Source: Alistipes onderdonkii (GTDB lineage: Bacteria > Bacteroidota > Bacteroidia > Bacteroidales > Rikenellaceae). Taken from it: a DNA stretch of 64,000 bases. Location: positions 1,302,001 to 1,366,000 of the forward strand of contig NZ_CP102251.1 in assembly GCF_025145285.1 (NCBI RefSeq). The letters are read 5' to 3'. This document shows positions 16,988-25,280 of the stretch, piece by piece. Below the pieces are notes generated by a model. It was not told where the DNA came from and ran no database searches. It saw only the letters and a list, made by a program, of their open reading frames with translations. The number at the start of each line of letters is the position of its first letter. Position 1 is the first letter of the stretch. The translations under genes were made by a program, and so were the position numbers.

Positions 16988-19226
16988 TGACGACGACGGT
17001 AATATTCCTGAACTCGGGATCCTCCGAAAAAGCCTTCAGCTCCGCCCCCAACAACTCCCGGGCGCGCGCCGACGAGGCGCCGCTTTCGACCTTGAGCAGC
17101 AGCCCGGCGAGGTATTCGCCGCGGATGCGGTCAACAGGGGGCGTCATCGGCCCCAGTACACGGCGGCCGAAACGGCCGCGCAGGCGCGCCGCCAGCTCCG
17201 TGATGCCGCGCCGCAGCAGGGCGACGTCGCGGTGGCGCAGCGTCAGCGACGTAAGCCGCGCGTAAGGCGGGTAAAAGAAGGCTTCGCGCTCGGCGAGCTG
17301 TGCCCGCGCCATGCCGTCGTAATCGCCCGCGGCGACCCGCCGGATCACGGGATGCCCCGGCTCCGAAGTCTGGATCACCACCTCCCCGCCGTCCGAACGG
17401 CGGCCGGCGCGGCCGGCGACCTGCATCATCAGCTGGAACGCCCGCTCCGCGGCCCTGAAATCGGGGTTGTTCAGCAGATTGTCGGCATTGAGGATACCCA
17501 CGAGCGACACGCCGCCGAAATCGAACCCCTTGGTAATCATCTGCGTTCCGACCAGGATGTCGGTCTTGCGGGCCTCGAAGTCGGCGATGATGGCGTTGAA
17601 CGCCCGCTCCGAAGTCACGCTGTCGCGGTCGAGCCGCGCCACGCGCGCCGCGGGGAACAGCCGTGCGATCTCCTCCTCGACCTTTTCGGTGCCGAAGCCG
17701 CGCGGAACCACGTCCGTCACCTTGCACGACGGGCATTTCGCCGGCACGGGGGCCGTATAGCCGCAGTAATGGCAGACGAGCTTCCCGCCTCCCTTGTGGT
17801 AGGTGAGCGTCACGTTGCAGTGCGGACAGCGTGCCGTCCACCCGCACTCCGAGCACTCGACATAGGGCGCGAACCCGCGGCGGTTCTGGAACAGCATCAC
17901 CTGCTCGCCCCGCCCGAGCGCCGCTTCCATCTTGTCGAGCAACAACTTGTTGAAATGCGCATGCCGTTCGCCGCGTTTGGCGGCACGGATCGTATCCGAA
18001 ACGAATATTTCGGGCGGCCGGGCCTCCCCGTACCGCTCCGTCAGGGAGGCGAACCCGTACTTTCCGCTTCCGGCATTGACCCATGTCTCGAGCGAAGGCG
18101 TGGCGCTTCCCAGCAGCGTCCGCCCGCCCCACAGCCGCGCCATCACCACGGCGCAGTCGCGCGCGTTGTAACGCGGCGCAGGGTCGGCCTGCTTGTAACT
18201 GGCATCGTGCTCCTCGTCGACGACGACCAGCTGCAGCCGCTTGAGCGGCAGGAATATCGACGAGCGCACGCCGACCACGAACTCGCCCCCCTGGGAGCGG
18301 TTCAGGCGCAGGTAGGTCTCCGTGCGGCGGCGGTTCGTAAGTTTCGAGTGGTAAGGGGTCACACGGCTGCCGAAAATACGCTCCATGCGTTCGATCAGCT
18401 GCGCCGTGAGGGCGATCTCGGGCACCAGCAGCAGCACGTCGCCGCCCCGCGCCAGCACTTCGGCGATCAGGTGGATGTATACCTCGGTCTTGCCCGACCC
18501 CGTAATGCCGTGCAGCAACGCCGCGGGCTTCCGGGCGAACTGCCCCCGCAGCGACTCCAGCGCCGCGAGCTGCGCCGGGGTCAGCTCCGGCAGGCGGAAT
18601 GCCGATCCGCCGCGCTCGACGGTGCGTTCGCGCTCCGCCGAGACGATGTACCCCTTGCGTTCGAGGGCATGCAGCACGGCATAGTCGGCCCGCAGCAGGC
18701 GCCGTGCCACCTCGCCCGTCGGGATCCGCTCCCCGTCCCCGGCCGAGGCCAGTTCGAGGAGCGCTTCGTACTGCCTGGGCGCACGCCTTTCGAGCTTCTC
18801 GAAGGCTTCGTGCAGCCGTCCTTCGTCGTGCAGCCCGGGCGCCAGGGCCACATAGCACTCCGTACGGGGGCGGAACTCCTCTTCGGTGAACTCCTCCTCC
18901 GTGTCGCCCGAAGGCTTCATCAGCGACGGCAACCCCACGCGCATCACCTCGCCCGGCGTGCACATGTAGTATGCGGCGACCCACTCCCAGAAGGCCATTT
19001 GCTGCGCCGAGAGCAGGGGTGCGCCGTACAGGACGCGCTGTATGGATTTGACGGTTTTGAACGGGGGGCGGCGGTCATGCACGCGCCACACGATCCCCGT
19101 GTAGAATTTGCGGGCGCCGAACTGTACGGCCACGGCCTGCCCCGCCTCGACATGCATCCCTTCGGGCACTGCGAACGTATAGGCGGGCTGCGCCAGCGGC
19201 AGGACTATATCGGCATAGAGGGGCAT
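16971..19226 (-). CDS. priA: Primosomal replication protein N' (PriA helicase)
   Basis: PriA reloads DnaB at stalled forks. The 751 residues show the 3'-end-binding N-terminal domain, Walker A GITGSGKTEVY (about 240-250), DEEH (337-340), and eight zinc-ligand cysteines in CSECGWTARCPHCNVTL and CHYCGYTAPVPAKCPSC, then GTQMITKGFDFGGVSLVGIL and QVAGRAGR. All catalytic motifs are intact. Its ATG shares a base with the yitT-like stop (TGATG at 19224-19228), a sign of translational coupling, and its end overlaps comF. Confidence 0.97.
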   Translation of the reverse strand: MPLYADIVLPLAQPAYTFAVPEGMHVEAGQAVAVQFGARKFYTGIVWRVHDRRPPFKTVKSIQRVLYGAPLLSAQQMAFWEWVAAYYMCTPGEVMRVGLPSLMKPSGDTEEEFTEEEFRPRTECYVALAPGLHDEGRLHEAFEKLERRAPRQYEALLELASAGDGERIPTGEVARRLLRADYAVLHALERKGYIVSAERERTVERGGSAFRLPELTPAQLAALESLRGQFARKPAALLHGITGSGKTEVYIHLIAEVLARGGDVLLLVPEIALTAQLIERMERIFGSRVTPYHSKLTNRRRTETYLRLNRSQGGEFVVGVRSSIFLPLKRLQLVVVDEEHDASYKQADPAPRYNARDCAVVMARLWGGRTLLGSATPSLETWVNAGSGKYGFASLTERYGEARPPEIFVSDTIRAAKRGERHAHFNKLLLDKMEAALGRGEQVMLFQNRRGFAPYVECSECGWTARCPHCNVTLTYHKGGGKLVCHYCGYTAPVPAKCPSCKVTDVVPRGFGTEKVEEEIARLFPAARVARLDRDSVTSERAFNAIIADFEARKTDILVGTQMITKGFDFGGVSLVGILNADNLLNNPDFRAAERAFQLMMQVAGRAGRRSDGGEVVIQTSEPGHPVIRRVAAGDYDGMARAQLAEREAFFYPPYARLTSLTLRHRDVALLRRGITELAARLRGRFGRRVLGPMTPPVDRIRGEYLAGLLLKVESGASSARARELLGAELKAFSEDPEFRNITVVVNVDPQ

Positions 19227-20122
19227 CAGGGTTTACTGATGGCTTGGAACCCCTTGCCGTAGACGCCCATCACCGATCCCACGGTCATGAAGGCTTCGGG
19301 GTCGATCGTCTTCACGAACTTGAGGATCATCGTGGTCTCGCGCTTGCGGCAGACCACCATCACGATCTTCGACTCCTTTTTGGTGTACCACCCCTGCGAG
19401 TCGATGAGCGTCACGCCGCGGTGGATATTGTCGACGATGGCCTGCGCCATCTTCTCATAGTCGTGCGTGACGATGAATACCTGGCTCGACTGCTGGTTCC
19501 CGGCCATGATCATGTCGACCGTATAGCCGAAGACCGCGGTCATCACGTAGCCGTAGATCACCGTGTCGATATGGAACCCCACGAGCATCGACGAGCCGAT
19601 GATCACGAAGTCCGAATAGATGACGATCTTGCCGTAGCTGATCGTGCGGTACTTGTTGATAATCATGGCGGCGATGTCCGTGCCGCCCGTCGAGCCGCCC
19701 TGCATGAAGCATATCGCCACGCCGATACCCGCCAGGATGCCGCCCAGGATCACCGAAAGGATCCGTTCCAGATGGAGGAAATCCCCCTCGGGCAGCACCG
19801 ACTGCCAGAAATTCAGCCCCAGCGATATGACGCATACGCAGAACACGGTCTTCACGCCGAAGTTCCATCCGATGATGAACCCCGCCACGAGCAGCAGCAC
19901 GCCGTTGATCAAGAAAGCCATCGTACCGATCTGGATACTTATGCCGGCCCAATGTTCCACGGCATGGCACAGCACGCGCGAAAGGCCCGTGGCACCGCCT
20001 CCGGTACCGTCGGCGGGCATGATGCATCCGATCCATGCAAAAGAGTACAGCATCATGCCGACCGTCATCAGGAAGTACTCCTTGAAGGTTTTCAGCACCT
20101 GCTCCATAGTGATGGGTTTCAT
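19226..20122 (-). CDS. YitT-family membrane protein (DUF161 plus DUF2179)
   Basis: The protein has five or six hydrophobic helices in its first 200 residues, with the family blocks GCIMPADGTGGGATGLSRVL and FMQGGSTGGTDIAAMI, followed by a cytoplasmic DUF2179 domain (about 215-298, with ITHDYEKMAQAI-like and DPEAFMTVG segments). Its function is unknown; it is thought to be a transporter or sensor. I place the start at ATG 20122 (MKPITMEQVL, 298 aa); the frame is open to 20149, overlapping the previous gene. A TACCTTTG box lies at 20149-20156 with no clear upstream element. The stop overlaps the priA start. Confidence 0.87.
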   Translation of the reverse strand: MKPITMEQVLKTFKEYFLMTVGMMLYSFAWIGCIMPADGTGGGATGLSRVLCHAVEHWAGISIQIGTMAFLINGVLLLVAGFIIGWNFGVKTVFCVCVISLGLNFWQSVLPEGDFLHLERILSVILGGILAGIGVAICFMQGGSTGGTDIAAMIINKYRTISYGKIVIYSDFVIIGSSMLVGFHIDTVIYGYVMTAVFGYTVDMIMAGNQQSSQVFIVTHDYEKMAQAIVDNIHRGVTLIDSQGWYTKKESKIVMVVCRKRETTMILKFVKTIDPEAFMTVGSVMGVYGKGFQAISKP

Positions 20123-20133
20123 AGCGACGGGTA

Positions 20134-21090
20134 TTAGTGATTCGAGCACAAAGGTATAAAAATTTCGCCTTGGTATGCACCGCGCTCCTCCAATCTTTTT
20201 TCGAGCATCGCCAGCAGGGTTTCGTTGCGGATCAATCCCCAGTTGCGGCCGTAATGGTAGCGGGGCGGCGCCTCGCTGGCAAAGCGTTCGACGACCAGGT
20301 CGGGCCTCAGCCGCCGCAGTATCTCGACGAACAGGTCGATGTACTGGCCGACCTCCCAGAAACGGAACCTGCGGGGGTCGGCATCGTACTGGGCGGCCAT
20401 CGGCGTGCCGCGGAAAACCTGCAGCTGGTGGAATTTCACCGTCGTGAGCGGCAGTGAATTGATCGTTGCGACCTGTTCCAACAGCATTTCGTCGGTCTCG
20501 CCCGGCAGCCCGAGGATGAAATGCGCCCCCACGTGCAACCCCCTTTCGGCGGCCATCTCCACGGCCCTGCGCGCGCAGGCGAAGTCGTGGCCGCGGTTCA
20601 CGGCGCGCAGCGTCTCGTCGCAGGTCGATTCGATGCCGAATTCGACCGCCACGTAACGGTCGCGCGCTATCTCCGCCAGATAATCGAGCTTCTCGGCGTC
20701 CACGCAGTCGGGGCGCGTCCCGATGACGATACCCGCCACGCCGGGATATGCGAGGGCCTCGCCGTAGAGCGCCCTGAGCCTTTCGAGCGGGGCGTATGTA
20801 TTCGAAAAAGACTGGAAATAAACCAGGTAGCGCGACGCCGCACGGTAGCGCCTGCCGTGGAATTCGATCCCCTCGGCGATCTGCCGTCCGATGCTTTTGG
20901 CCGGTATGCAGTACGAGGGAGTGAACGCCCCGTTGTTACAGAACGTACATCCTCCCTCGCCTATCTTCCCGTCGCGGTTGGGACACGTGAACCCGGCATC
21001 GACCGAGATTTTCTGCACCCGCCCGCCGAACGTGCGGCGGAAATACCCCGAATAGGAGTTGAACCGCCTGTGGTCGCCCCACGCATACAT
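20134..21090 (-). CDS. Radical SAM protein of the YhcC type (TIGR01212)
   Basis: The 318-residue protein carries a radical SAM cluster spaced CX14CX2C, CPNRDGKIGEGGCTFC (about residues 34-52), the wider form typical of the YhcC/TIGR01212 group rather than CX3CX2C. GIVIGTRPDCVD, VEFGIESTCDETLRAVNRGHD and GAHFILGLPGE are the SAM-binding strands. The substrate is unknown; relatives may act on tRNA. The gene is complete and starts two bases after the nuclease gene ends, so it is co-transcribed with it. The yitT-like gene follows at 11 bases. Confidence 0.9.
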   Translation of the reverse strand: MYAWGDHRRFNSYSGYFRRTFGGRVQKISVDAGFTCPNRDGKIGEGGCTFCNNGAFTPSYCIPAKSIGRQIAEGIEFHGRRYRAASRYLVYFQSFSNTYAPLERLRALYGEALAYPGVAGIVIGTRPDCVDAEKLDYLAEIARDRYVAVEFGIESTCDETLRAVNRGHDFACARRAVEMAAERGLHVGAHFILGLPGETDEMLLEQVATINSLPLTTVKFHQLQVFRGTPMAAQYDADPRRFRFWEVGQYIDLFVEILRRLRPDLVVERFASEAPPRYHYGRNWGLIRNETLLAMLEKRLEERGAYQGEIFIPLCSNH

Positions 21091-21092
21091 GC

Positions 21093-22595
21093 CTACAACC
21101 CCCAGTCGGAAGCGTTATAGGTATCCTTCGGCGCATTGGGCACGTTGGCGAAGAAGGTAAACCCGGTAAGCTCTTCGATCTCCTTCACCGACCGCATGTC
21201 CCCGGCCTGCGGGTCGTGCCCTTTCCCCATGGCATGGCTCATCACGAAAGCCGCACACTGCAATTCGTCGGCGGCACAGTTCAGCACGGATTTATTCGTA
21301 TTCCCCTTCTTGGTGCGCAGGCAAAGCGTATAGAACATCGTCGGCACATCGGTGGTGATGTTCCCGAAACTCGTGCTGCGCTGCGGGGCGCTGTTCCCGT
21401 AGGAATCCGTCCACTTGTCATAATAAGCTCCGACCACCACATAGAGCGTATCGGCACACCAGTAGTCGTCGATCTTGTCCTCGAGGTTGTTCCACGCACC
21501 GTCGCCGGTGTTGAACGTCGAGCCGTGCTGCGCCGCGATATTGGTGTAATACGACACCTGCTTGTTCATGCCGCTCGTCCGCGAACGCTCGTAGTTGCCC
21601 AGCATATGCCCGCGGTTGTAGGGCGAGCCCATCGAAGCCTTCGAGCCCGAAGGCTGGATAGAGGACGGGATAACCGGATCGGGGCCGTAATTGCGGTTGC
21701 CCGAACTGCCGACATAACAATTATGGACAGGAGCCGCCACCCATACCGGACTGTGGTGCTCGGCACTGTAACATACCGTAAAGTTCCGGGCCTCATGCCC
21801 GTCGACTTTAAAATCGGGGCAAATATGGTAGGCATAATGATAATCGCCGTTGTCCGCCTCGACCGGCAGCTCCGCCCAGCCCGCGTATTTCGTCCTGCCG
21901 TCCCCGCCGCCGGCCGCGGATGTGGCGAATGTCCCGACGGTGCTTCCGAAGGTCGTTCCGCCGACCACGACGCACAGCCGGAATTTGTACTCCGTCGAAG
22001 CGCTCAGGCCCGTAAGCCGGGCGCTCTTGGCGCCGAGTTCGGTCGCGACCGCCACGCGCTGCCCGTCGTCCGAGGTCGTCCCGTAGAGGAAATAAGCCTC
22101 GGACACCTCCTTGCCGCCCGTATATTCGAACGTGCAGGAGACAGTCGCCGAAGAGGCCGTCACCTGCGAACACTCCGGCACCCCGAACCTCGGGTCGTCC
22201 GGCAGCACCGGGTTCTCCCCCGTTTTGACGACGACCGGCTTGCTCTGCATCCGGCCTCCGCTCCCCATGTCCACATAGGCGTAGATCAGGTACGACGTCT
22301 CGGCATCGAGCCCCGTCAGGCGGCAGGACATCACCTGCCCGTCGACCGTCACGTCGGTCGTCTCCGTGAAACTCCCCGTATCGTCGGAGCGGATCGGCGC
22401 ATAGGCGAATCCCGCCTGCGCCGAGGAAAGCACGCCGTCGCCGAATTTCGTCCGGCACGACACCTCCACGGTCGTCCCCGAAACCTCGGCCTCGGGTGCG
22501 TAGAACCATTTGTTCTCCTTTCCTGTCTCTTCGTCGTTGCAGGAGGCCAAAACCGCCGCCACCCCGGCAAACAGGACTACTAAAAATCTCTTCAT
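21093..22595 (-). CDS. Secreted DNA/RNA non-specific endonuclease (NUC1) lipoprotein with FnIII-like domains
   Basis: A lipoprotein signal ends at AVLASC (Cys19). Two Ig/fibronectin-like domains follow (about residues 30-125 and 135-225), each with a TGL.A.T.Y pattern. The nuclease domain spans about 260-490 and contains YNRGHMLGNYERS (NRGH at 327-330), then TNIAAQHGSTFNTGDGAWNNLE with the Mg-binding Asn. The usual first motif is DRGH; here Asn replaces Asp while the catalytic His is kept. It likely digests extracellular nucleic acid at the cell surface. The next gene, the radical SAM protein, starts two bases away; dtd lies upstream by 12 bases. Confidence 0.88.
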   Translation of the reverse strand: MKRFLVVLFAGVAAVLASCNDEETGKENKWFYAPEAEVSGTTVEVSCRTKFGDGVLSSAQAGFAYAPIRSDDTGSFTETTDVTVDGQVMSCRLTGLDAETSYLIYAYVDMGSGGRMQSKPVVVKTGENPVLPDDPRFGVPECSQVTASSATVSCTFEYTGGKEVSEAYFLYGTTSDDGQRVAVATELGAKSARLTGLSASTEYKFRLCVVVGGTTFGSTVGTFATSAAGGGDGRTKYAGWAELPVEADNGDYHYAYHICPDFKVDGHEARNFTVCYSAEHHSPVWVAAPVHNCYVGSSGNRNYGPDPVIPSSIQPSGSKASMGSPYNRGHMLGNYERSRTSGMNKQVSYYTNIAAQHGSTFNTGDGAWNNLEDKIDDYWCADTLYVVVGAYYDKWTDSYGNSAPQRSTSFGNITTDVPTMFYTLCLRTKKGNTNKSVLNCAADELQCAAFVMSHAMGKGHDPQAGDMRSVKEIEELTGFTFFANVPNAPKDTYNASDWGL

Positions 22596-22607
22596 GCTAT
22601 TTTTCGG

Positions 22608-23063
22608 TTAACAATCCCTCATTTTCGAATCGACCCAGATGGTCACCGGGCCGTCGTTCACCAGCGCCACCTGCATGTCGGCGCCGAATTCTCCCGTCAT
22701 CACCTCCCGCCCCAGGAGCTCCGCCACACGTGCCGTGAAACGTCCGTACATCGGGCGCGAAACCGCCTCGGGCGCCGCCTTGATATAGGACGGGCGGTTG
22801 CCCTTGCGCGTCGAGGCCAGCAGGGTGAACTGGCTCACGACCAGCACCAGGCCGCCGACCTGCCTCACATCGAGGTTCATCACCCCCTGTGCGTCGTCGA
22901 AGATCCGCAGGCGGACGAGCTTGCCCGCCAGGTATTCGACATCCTCGTCCGTATCGTCCGCGCCCACGCCGAGCAGCACCAGCAGCCCTGCCCCGATCTG
23001 CGACCGCAACTGGCCGCCGATCGTGACGGAAGCGCTCTTCACACGTTGTATCAGTATGCGCAT
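22608..23063 (-). CDS. dtd: D-aminoacyl-tRNA deacylase
   Basis: DTD hydrolyses D-amino acids wrongly attached to tRNA. MRILIQRVKSASVTI is the standard start, VVSQFTLLASTRKGNRPSY holds the SQ active-site motif, and VNDGPVTIW holds the NXP-type motif. I start at ATG 23063 (151 aa); a frame extended by four residues to 23075 touches the upstream stop. It lies 12 bases from the RluA-type gene. Confidence 0.95.
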   Translation of the reverse strand: MRILIQRVKSASVTIGGQLRSQIGAGLLVLLGVGADDTDEDVEYLAGKLVRLRIFDDAQGVMNLDVRQVGGLVLVVSQFTLLASTRKGNRPSYIKAAPEAVSRPMYGRFTARVAELLGREVMTGEFGADMQVALVNDGPVTIWVDSKMRDC

Positions 23064-23075
23064 ACCCCCAGGCAA

Positions 23076-23762
23076 TCAACGGTTTTCAAAATAGGCCCAC
23101 AGGTTGTCGTCCGCAGGCACGGGCGCCGTGACCGCCACGGGCTCATGGCGCACGGGATGCTCGAATTCGACGCTCCGCGAGTGGAGCGAGATGCCGCCCC
23201 CGGGCAGCGAACGCCGCGCGCCGTATTTCAAGTCGCCGCGGATCGGGCACCCGATCTTCGACAGCTGGGCGCGTATCTGGTGGTGGCGCCCCGTCAGCAG
23301 CTCCACCTCCACGAGCGTATAGTGCGTCCCCGCGCCCAGCGTCGCATAGCGCAGCCGCGCCTGCTTGGCGTCGGCCTTCGGCGCATCGCAGGCGCGCGAA
23401 CGGTTGGCACGTCCGTCACGCAGGATGTAGTGGCACAATTCGCCGCTCAGCGGATCGGGGGCCTGCTCGGTCAGCGCCCAGTATATCTTACGGATGCGTC
23501 CTTCGCGGATCATCTCGTTGAGCCGCGTGAGGGCCTTCGAGGTCTTGGCGAAGAGCACCGCGCCGCTCACCGGACGGTCGATCCGGTGCACCACGCCGAG
23601 GAACACCTCGCCGGGCTTCGCATCGCGGCGTTTGATAAAGGCTTTGATCTGGTCTTCGAGGGCACTCCCGCCCGACGGGTCGGGCTGCACCAAGTCTCCG
23701 CAGTGTTTGTTGACCACCAGCAGGTGGTTGTCTTCGTAGAGAATATCTTCCGGTGTAAACAT
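23076..23762 (-). CDS. RluA-family pseudouridine synthase
   Basis: This 228-residue enzyme isomerises uridine in rRNA or tRNA. The catalytic motif HRIDRPVSGAVLFAKTSKA (about residue 60) contains the conserved Asp, and LLTGRHHQIRAQLSKIGCPIRGDLKYGA is the second family block. No S4 RNA-binding domain precedes it, so it belongs to the short RluA/TruC-like group; the target base cannot be given. It is followed at 12 bases by dtd. Confidence 0.92.
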   Translation of the reverse strand: MFTPEDILYEDNHLLVVNKHCGDLVQPDPSGGSALEDQIKAFIKRRDAKPGEVFLGVVHRIDRPVSGAVLFAKTSKALTRLNEMIREGRIRKIYWALTEQAPDPLSGELCHYILRDGRANRSRACDAPKADAKQARLRYATLGAGTHYTLVEVELLTGRHHQIRAQLSKIGCPIRGDLKYGARRSLPGGGISLHSRSVEFEHPVRHEPVAVTAPVPADDNLWAYFENR

Positions 23763-23792
23763 GTTCGGGGTATTGAGTCTGACGGTTCCCGG

Positions 23793-24248
23793 TCACAGCA
23801 CGAACGTGAAGGGCAGCAGCCGTGCCGCCGTATCCACGACGGTGGCCGTACCGTTTCCGCTCATGATGACCCGCATGGGCGAGCCCTGGCGGCGTTCGAC
23901 ATCGACCATCACCTGCCGGCACTGGCCGCAGGGGTAGCACTCGCGCGCGGAGGGATTCGAAGCGATGGCCAGCGTCTCGATCGGGTCGTCGGCATAATTG
24001 GCCTGCGCGTAGAACATCAGCGAACGTTCGGCGCAAAGTCCGGCCGGATACACCTCGCTCTCGAAATTGCTTCCGTAGAGGATCTTCCCGCTGCGCAGGC
24101 GCGCCGCCGCCCCGACCTGGAAATGCGAATAGGGCGCGTGGGCGTTCGCCGTGGCCCGCTGGGCCTCCGCGACCAGTTTGCGGTCGGCATCCGGGAGCCC
24201 TTCGAGGGCCGCATAATGCTCATAGTTGAAACAGAACTGCTTTTCCAT
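23793..24248 (-). CDS. cdd: Cytidine deaminase
   Basis: The enzyme converts cytidine and deoxycytidine to uridines for pyrimidine salvage. Zinc-site motifs are AGLCAERSLMF (Cys and catalytic Glu) and YPCGQCRQVMVD. The 151-residue length fits the tetrameric family, with APYSHFQVGAA before the active site. I start at ATG 24248 because AGGAGGAG stands just upstream, a clear ribosome site; the frame is open to 24281. A TACCTTTG box lies at 24279-24286 on the minus strand. Confidence 0.94.
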   Translation of the reverse strand: MEKQFCFNYEHYAALEGLPDADRKLVAEAQRATANAHAPYSHFQVGAAARLRSGKILYGSNFESEVYPAGLCAERSLMFYAQANYADDPIETLAIASNPSARECYPCGQCRQVMVDVERRQGSPMRVIMSGNGTATVVDTAARLLPFTFVL

Positions 24249-24404
24249 AACTCCTCCTGTTTTTAGGGGCAAAGTAAACAAAGGTAATATAAATTTCGCT
24301 ACCGTCCAACAACCGGGGCGTTTTTCCCGCCGCGAAGCGCACCTCCGGGGACGACGAAGAGGATGCCCCTCGGGACACCCTCTTCGACATACGCTGCCGG
24401 ACGG

Positions 24405-25094
24405 CTATTCCAGCACGAATTTCGCCTGGACGTTGTACTGCAGCTTGATCGTCTTGAAGTCGAGCGGCTCGTCCGCTGCGGCGTCCTCGGCCATACCGGC
24501 CGCCTTGGCGCTGCGCATCACGGCCATGTTGTCGTAAAAGACCGGCATCACATTGTTGTTCGAATCGTAGATGTAGAAGCATTTGCCGACATTCTGCCCG
24601 ATGGCCTGGGCCAGCGTCTGCGCGCTCTGCTTGGCGTTCTGCATGGCCTCCACGCGCACCTGTTCCTTGTATTGGTCGATCTTCGAATGCGACACCTTCA
24701 GGATCGAGACGTTCGAAATCCCCAGGTTGTCCAACGCCTGCCACACCTTCGAGACCTCGGCCGCCGACCCCAGCTGCAACTGGTATTTGGCCGTCGCCAC
24801 CGAAGTCTTCTTCTTGAAGAACTCGCTCGACAGGTTTGCCACCTTGAGCTGCTTCTCGACGTTCACGCCGAGCCGCTTGAGCGCCGCGATCATGTCGCGC
24901 TGCTGGCTCTCGACCGAAATCTTGCCTTTCGAGTCGCGTTCGTTGATGATGACCGAGAGGTAGAACTCGTCGGGCGTGATCTCCTTCTCGGCGCGCCCGT
25001 TGACCTGAATATAGCTGGGGAATGCCTCCTGCACCTGTGCCGCCGCGGGAAGTGCCATCAGCGCCACCGCCGCAATTAAAATCAGTTTTTTCAT
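24405..25094 (-). CDS. SIMPL-domain (DUF541) periplasmic protein
   Basis: A signal peptide (MKKLILIAAVALMALPAAAQ) is followed by one SIMPL domain: IQVNGRAEKEITPDEFYLSVIINER at the start and VRVEAMQNAKQSAQTLAQAIGQNVGKCF in the middle. The 229-residue length is typical. The family is periplasmic or outer-membrane and is linked to oxidative or envelope stress (E. coli YggE), without a known reaction. It is separated from rlmD by 186 bases and from cdd by about 155 bases, so it is probably a single-gene unit. An imperfect hairpin (24356-24385) downstream may end it. Confidence 0.88.
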   Translation of the reverse strand: MKKLILIAAVALMALPAAAQVQEAFPSYIQVNGRAEKEITPDEFYLSVIINERDSKGKISVESQQRDMIAALKRLGVNVEKQLKVANLSSEFFKKKTSVATAKYQLQLGSAAEVSKVWQALDNLGISNVSILKVSHSKIDQYKEQVRVEAMQNAKQSAQTLAQAIGQNVGKCFYIYDSNNNVMPVFYDNMAVMRSAKAAGMAEDAAADEPLDFKTIKLQYNVQAKFVLE

Positions 25095-25280
25095 GTTTTC
25101 CGTTTTTTAGGTAACTGTCTTACAAATAAAACGCCAAAACCGCAGGATACTGCATCGCCCCGGTCTGTTTTTCCGGACGCGGCTCCCTGCGCGGCATTGA
25201 TAAAAACGCCGCACGCCTGCTTTTATTGCCATTTCGGTTTCTCCGCCCGGACAAAAAAGGCCCCGGAAGCGACTTTCGTG

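Noticed and set aside
24356..24385. Terminator after the SIMPL gene
   Set aside because: The stem has mismatches and no T run follows on the minus strand, so it is not listed as a feature.
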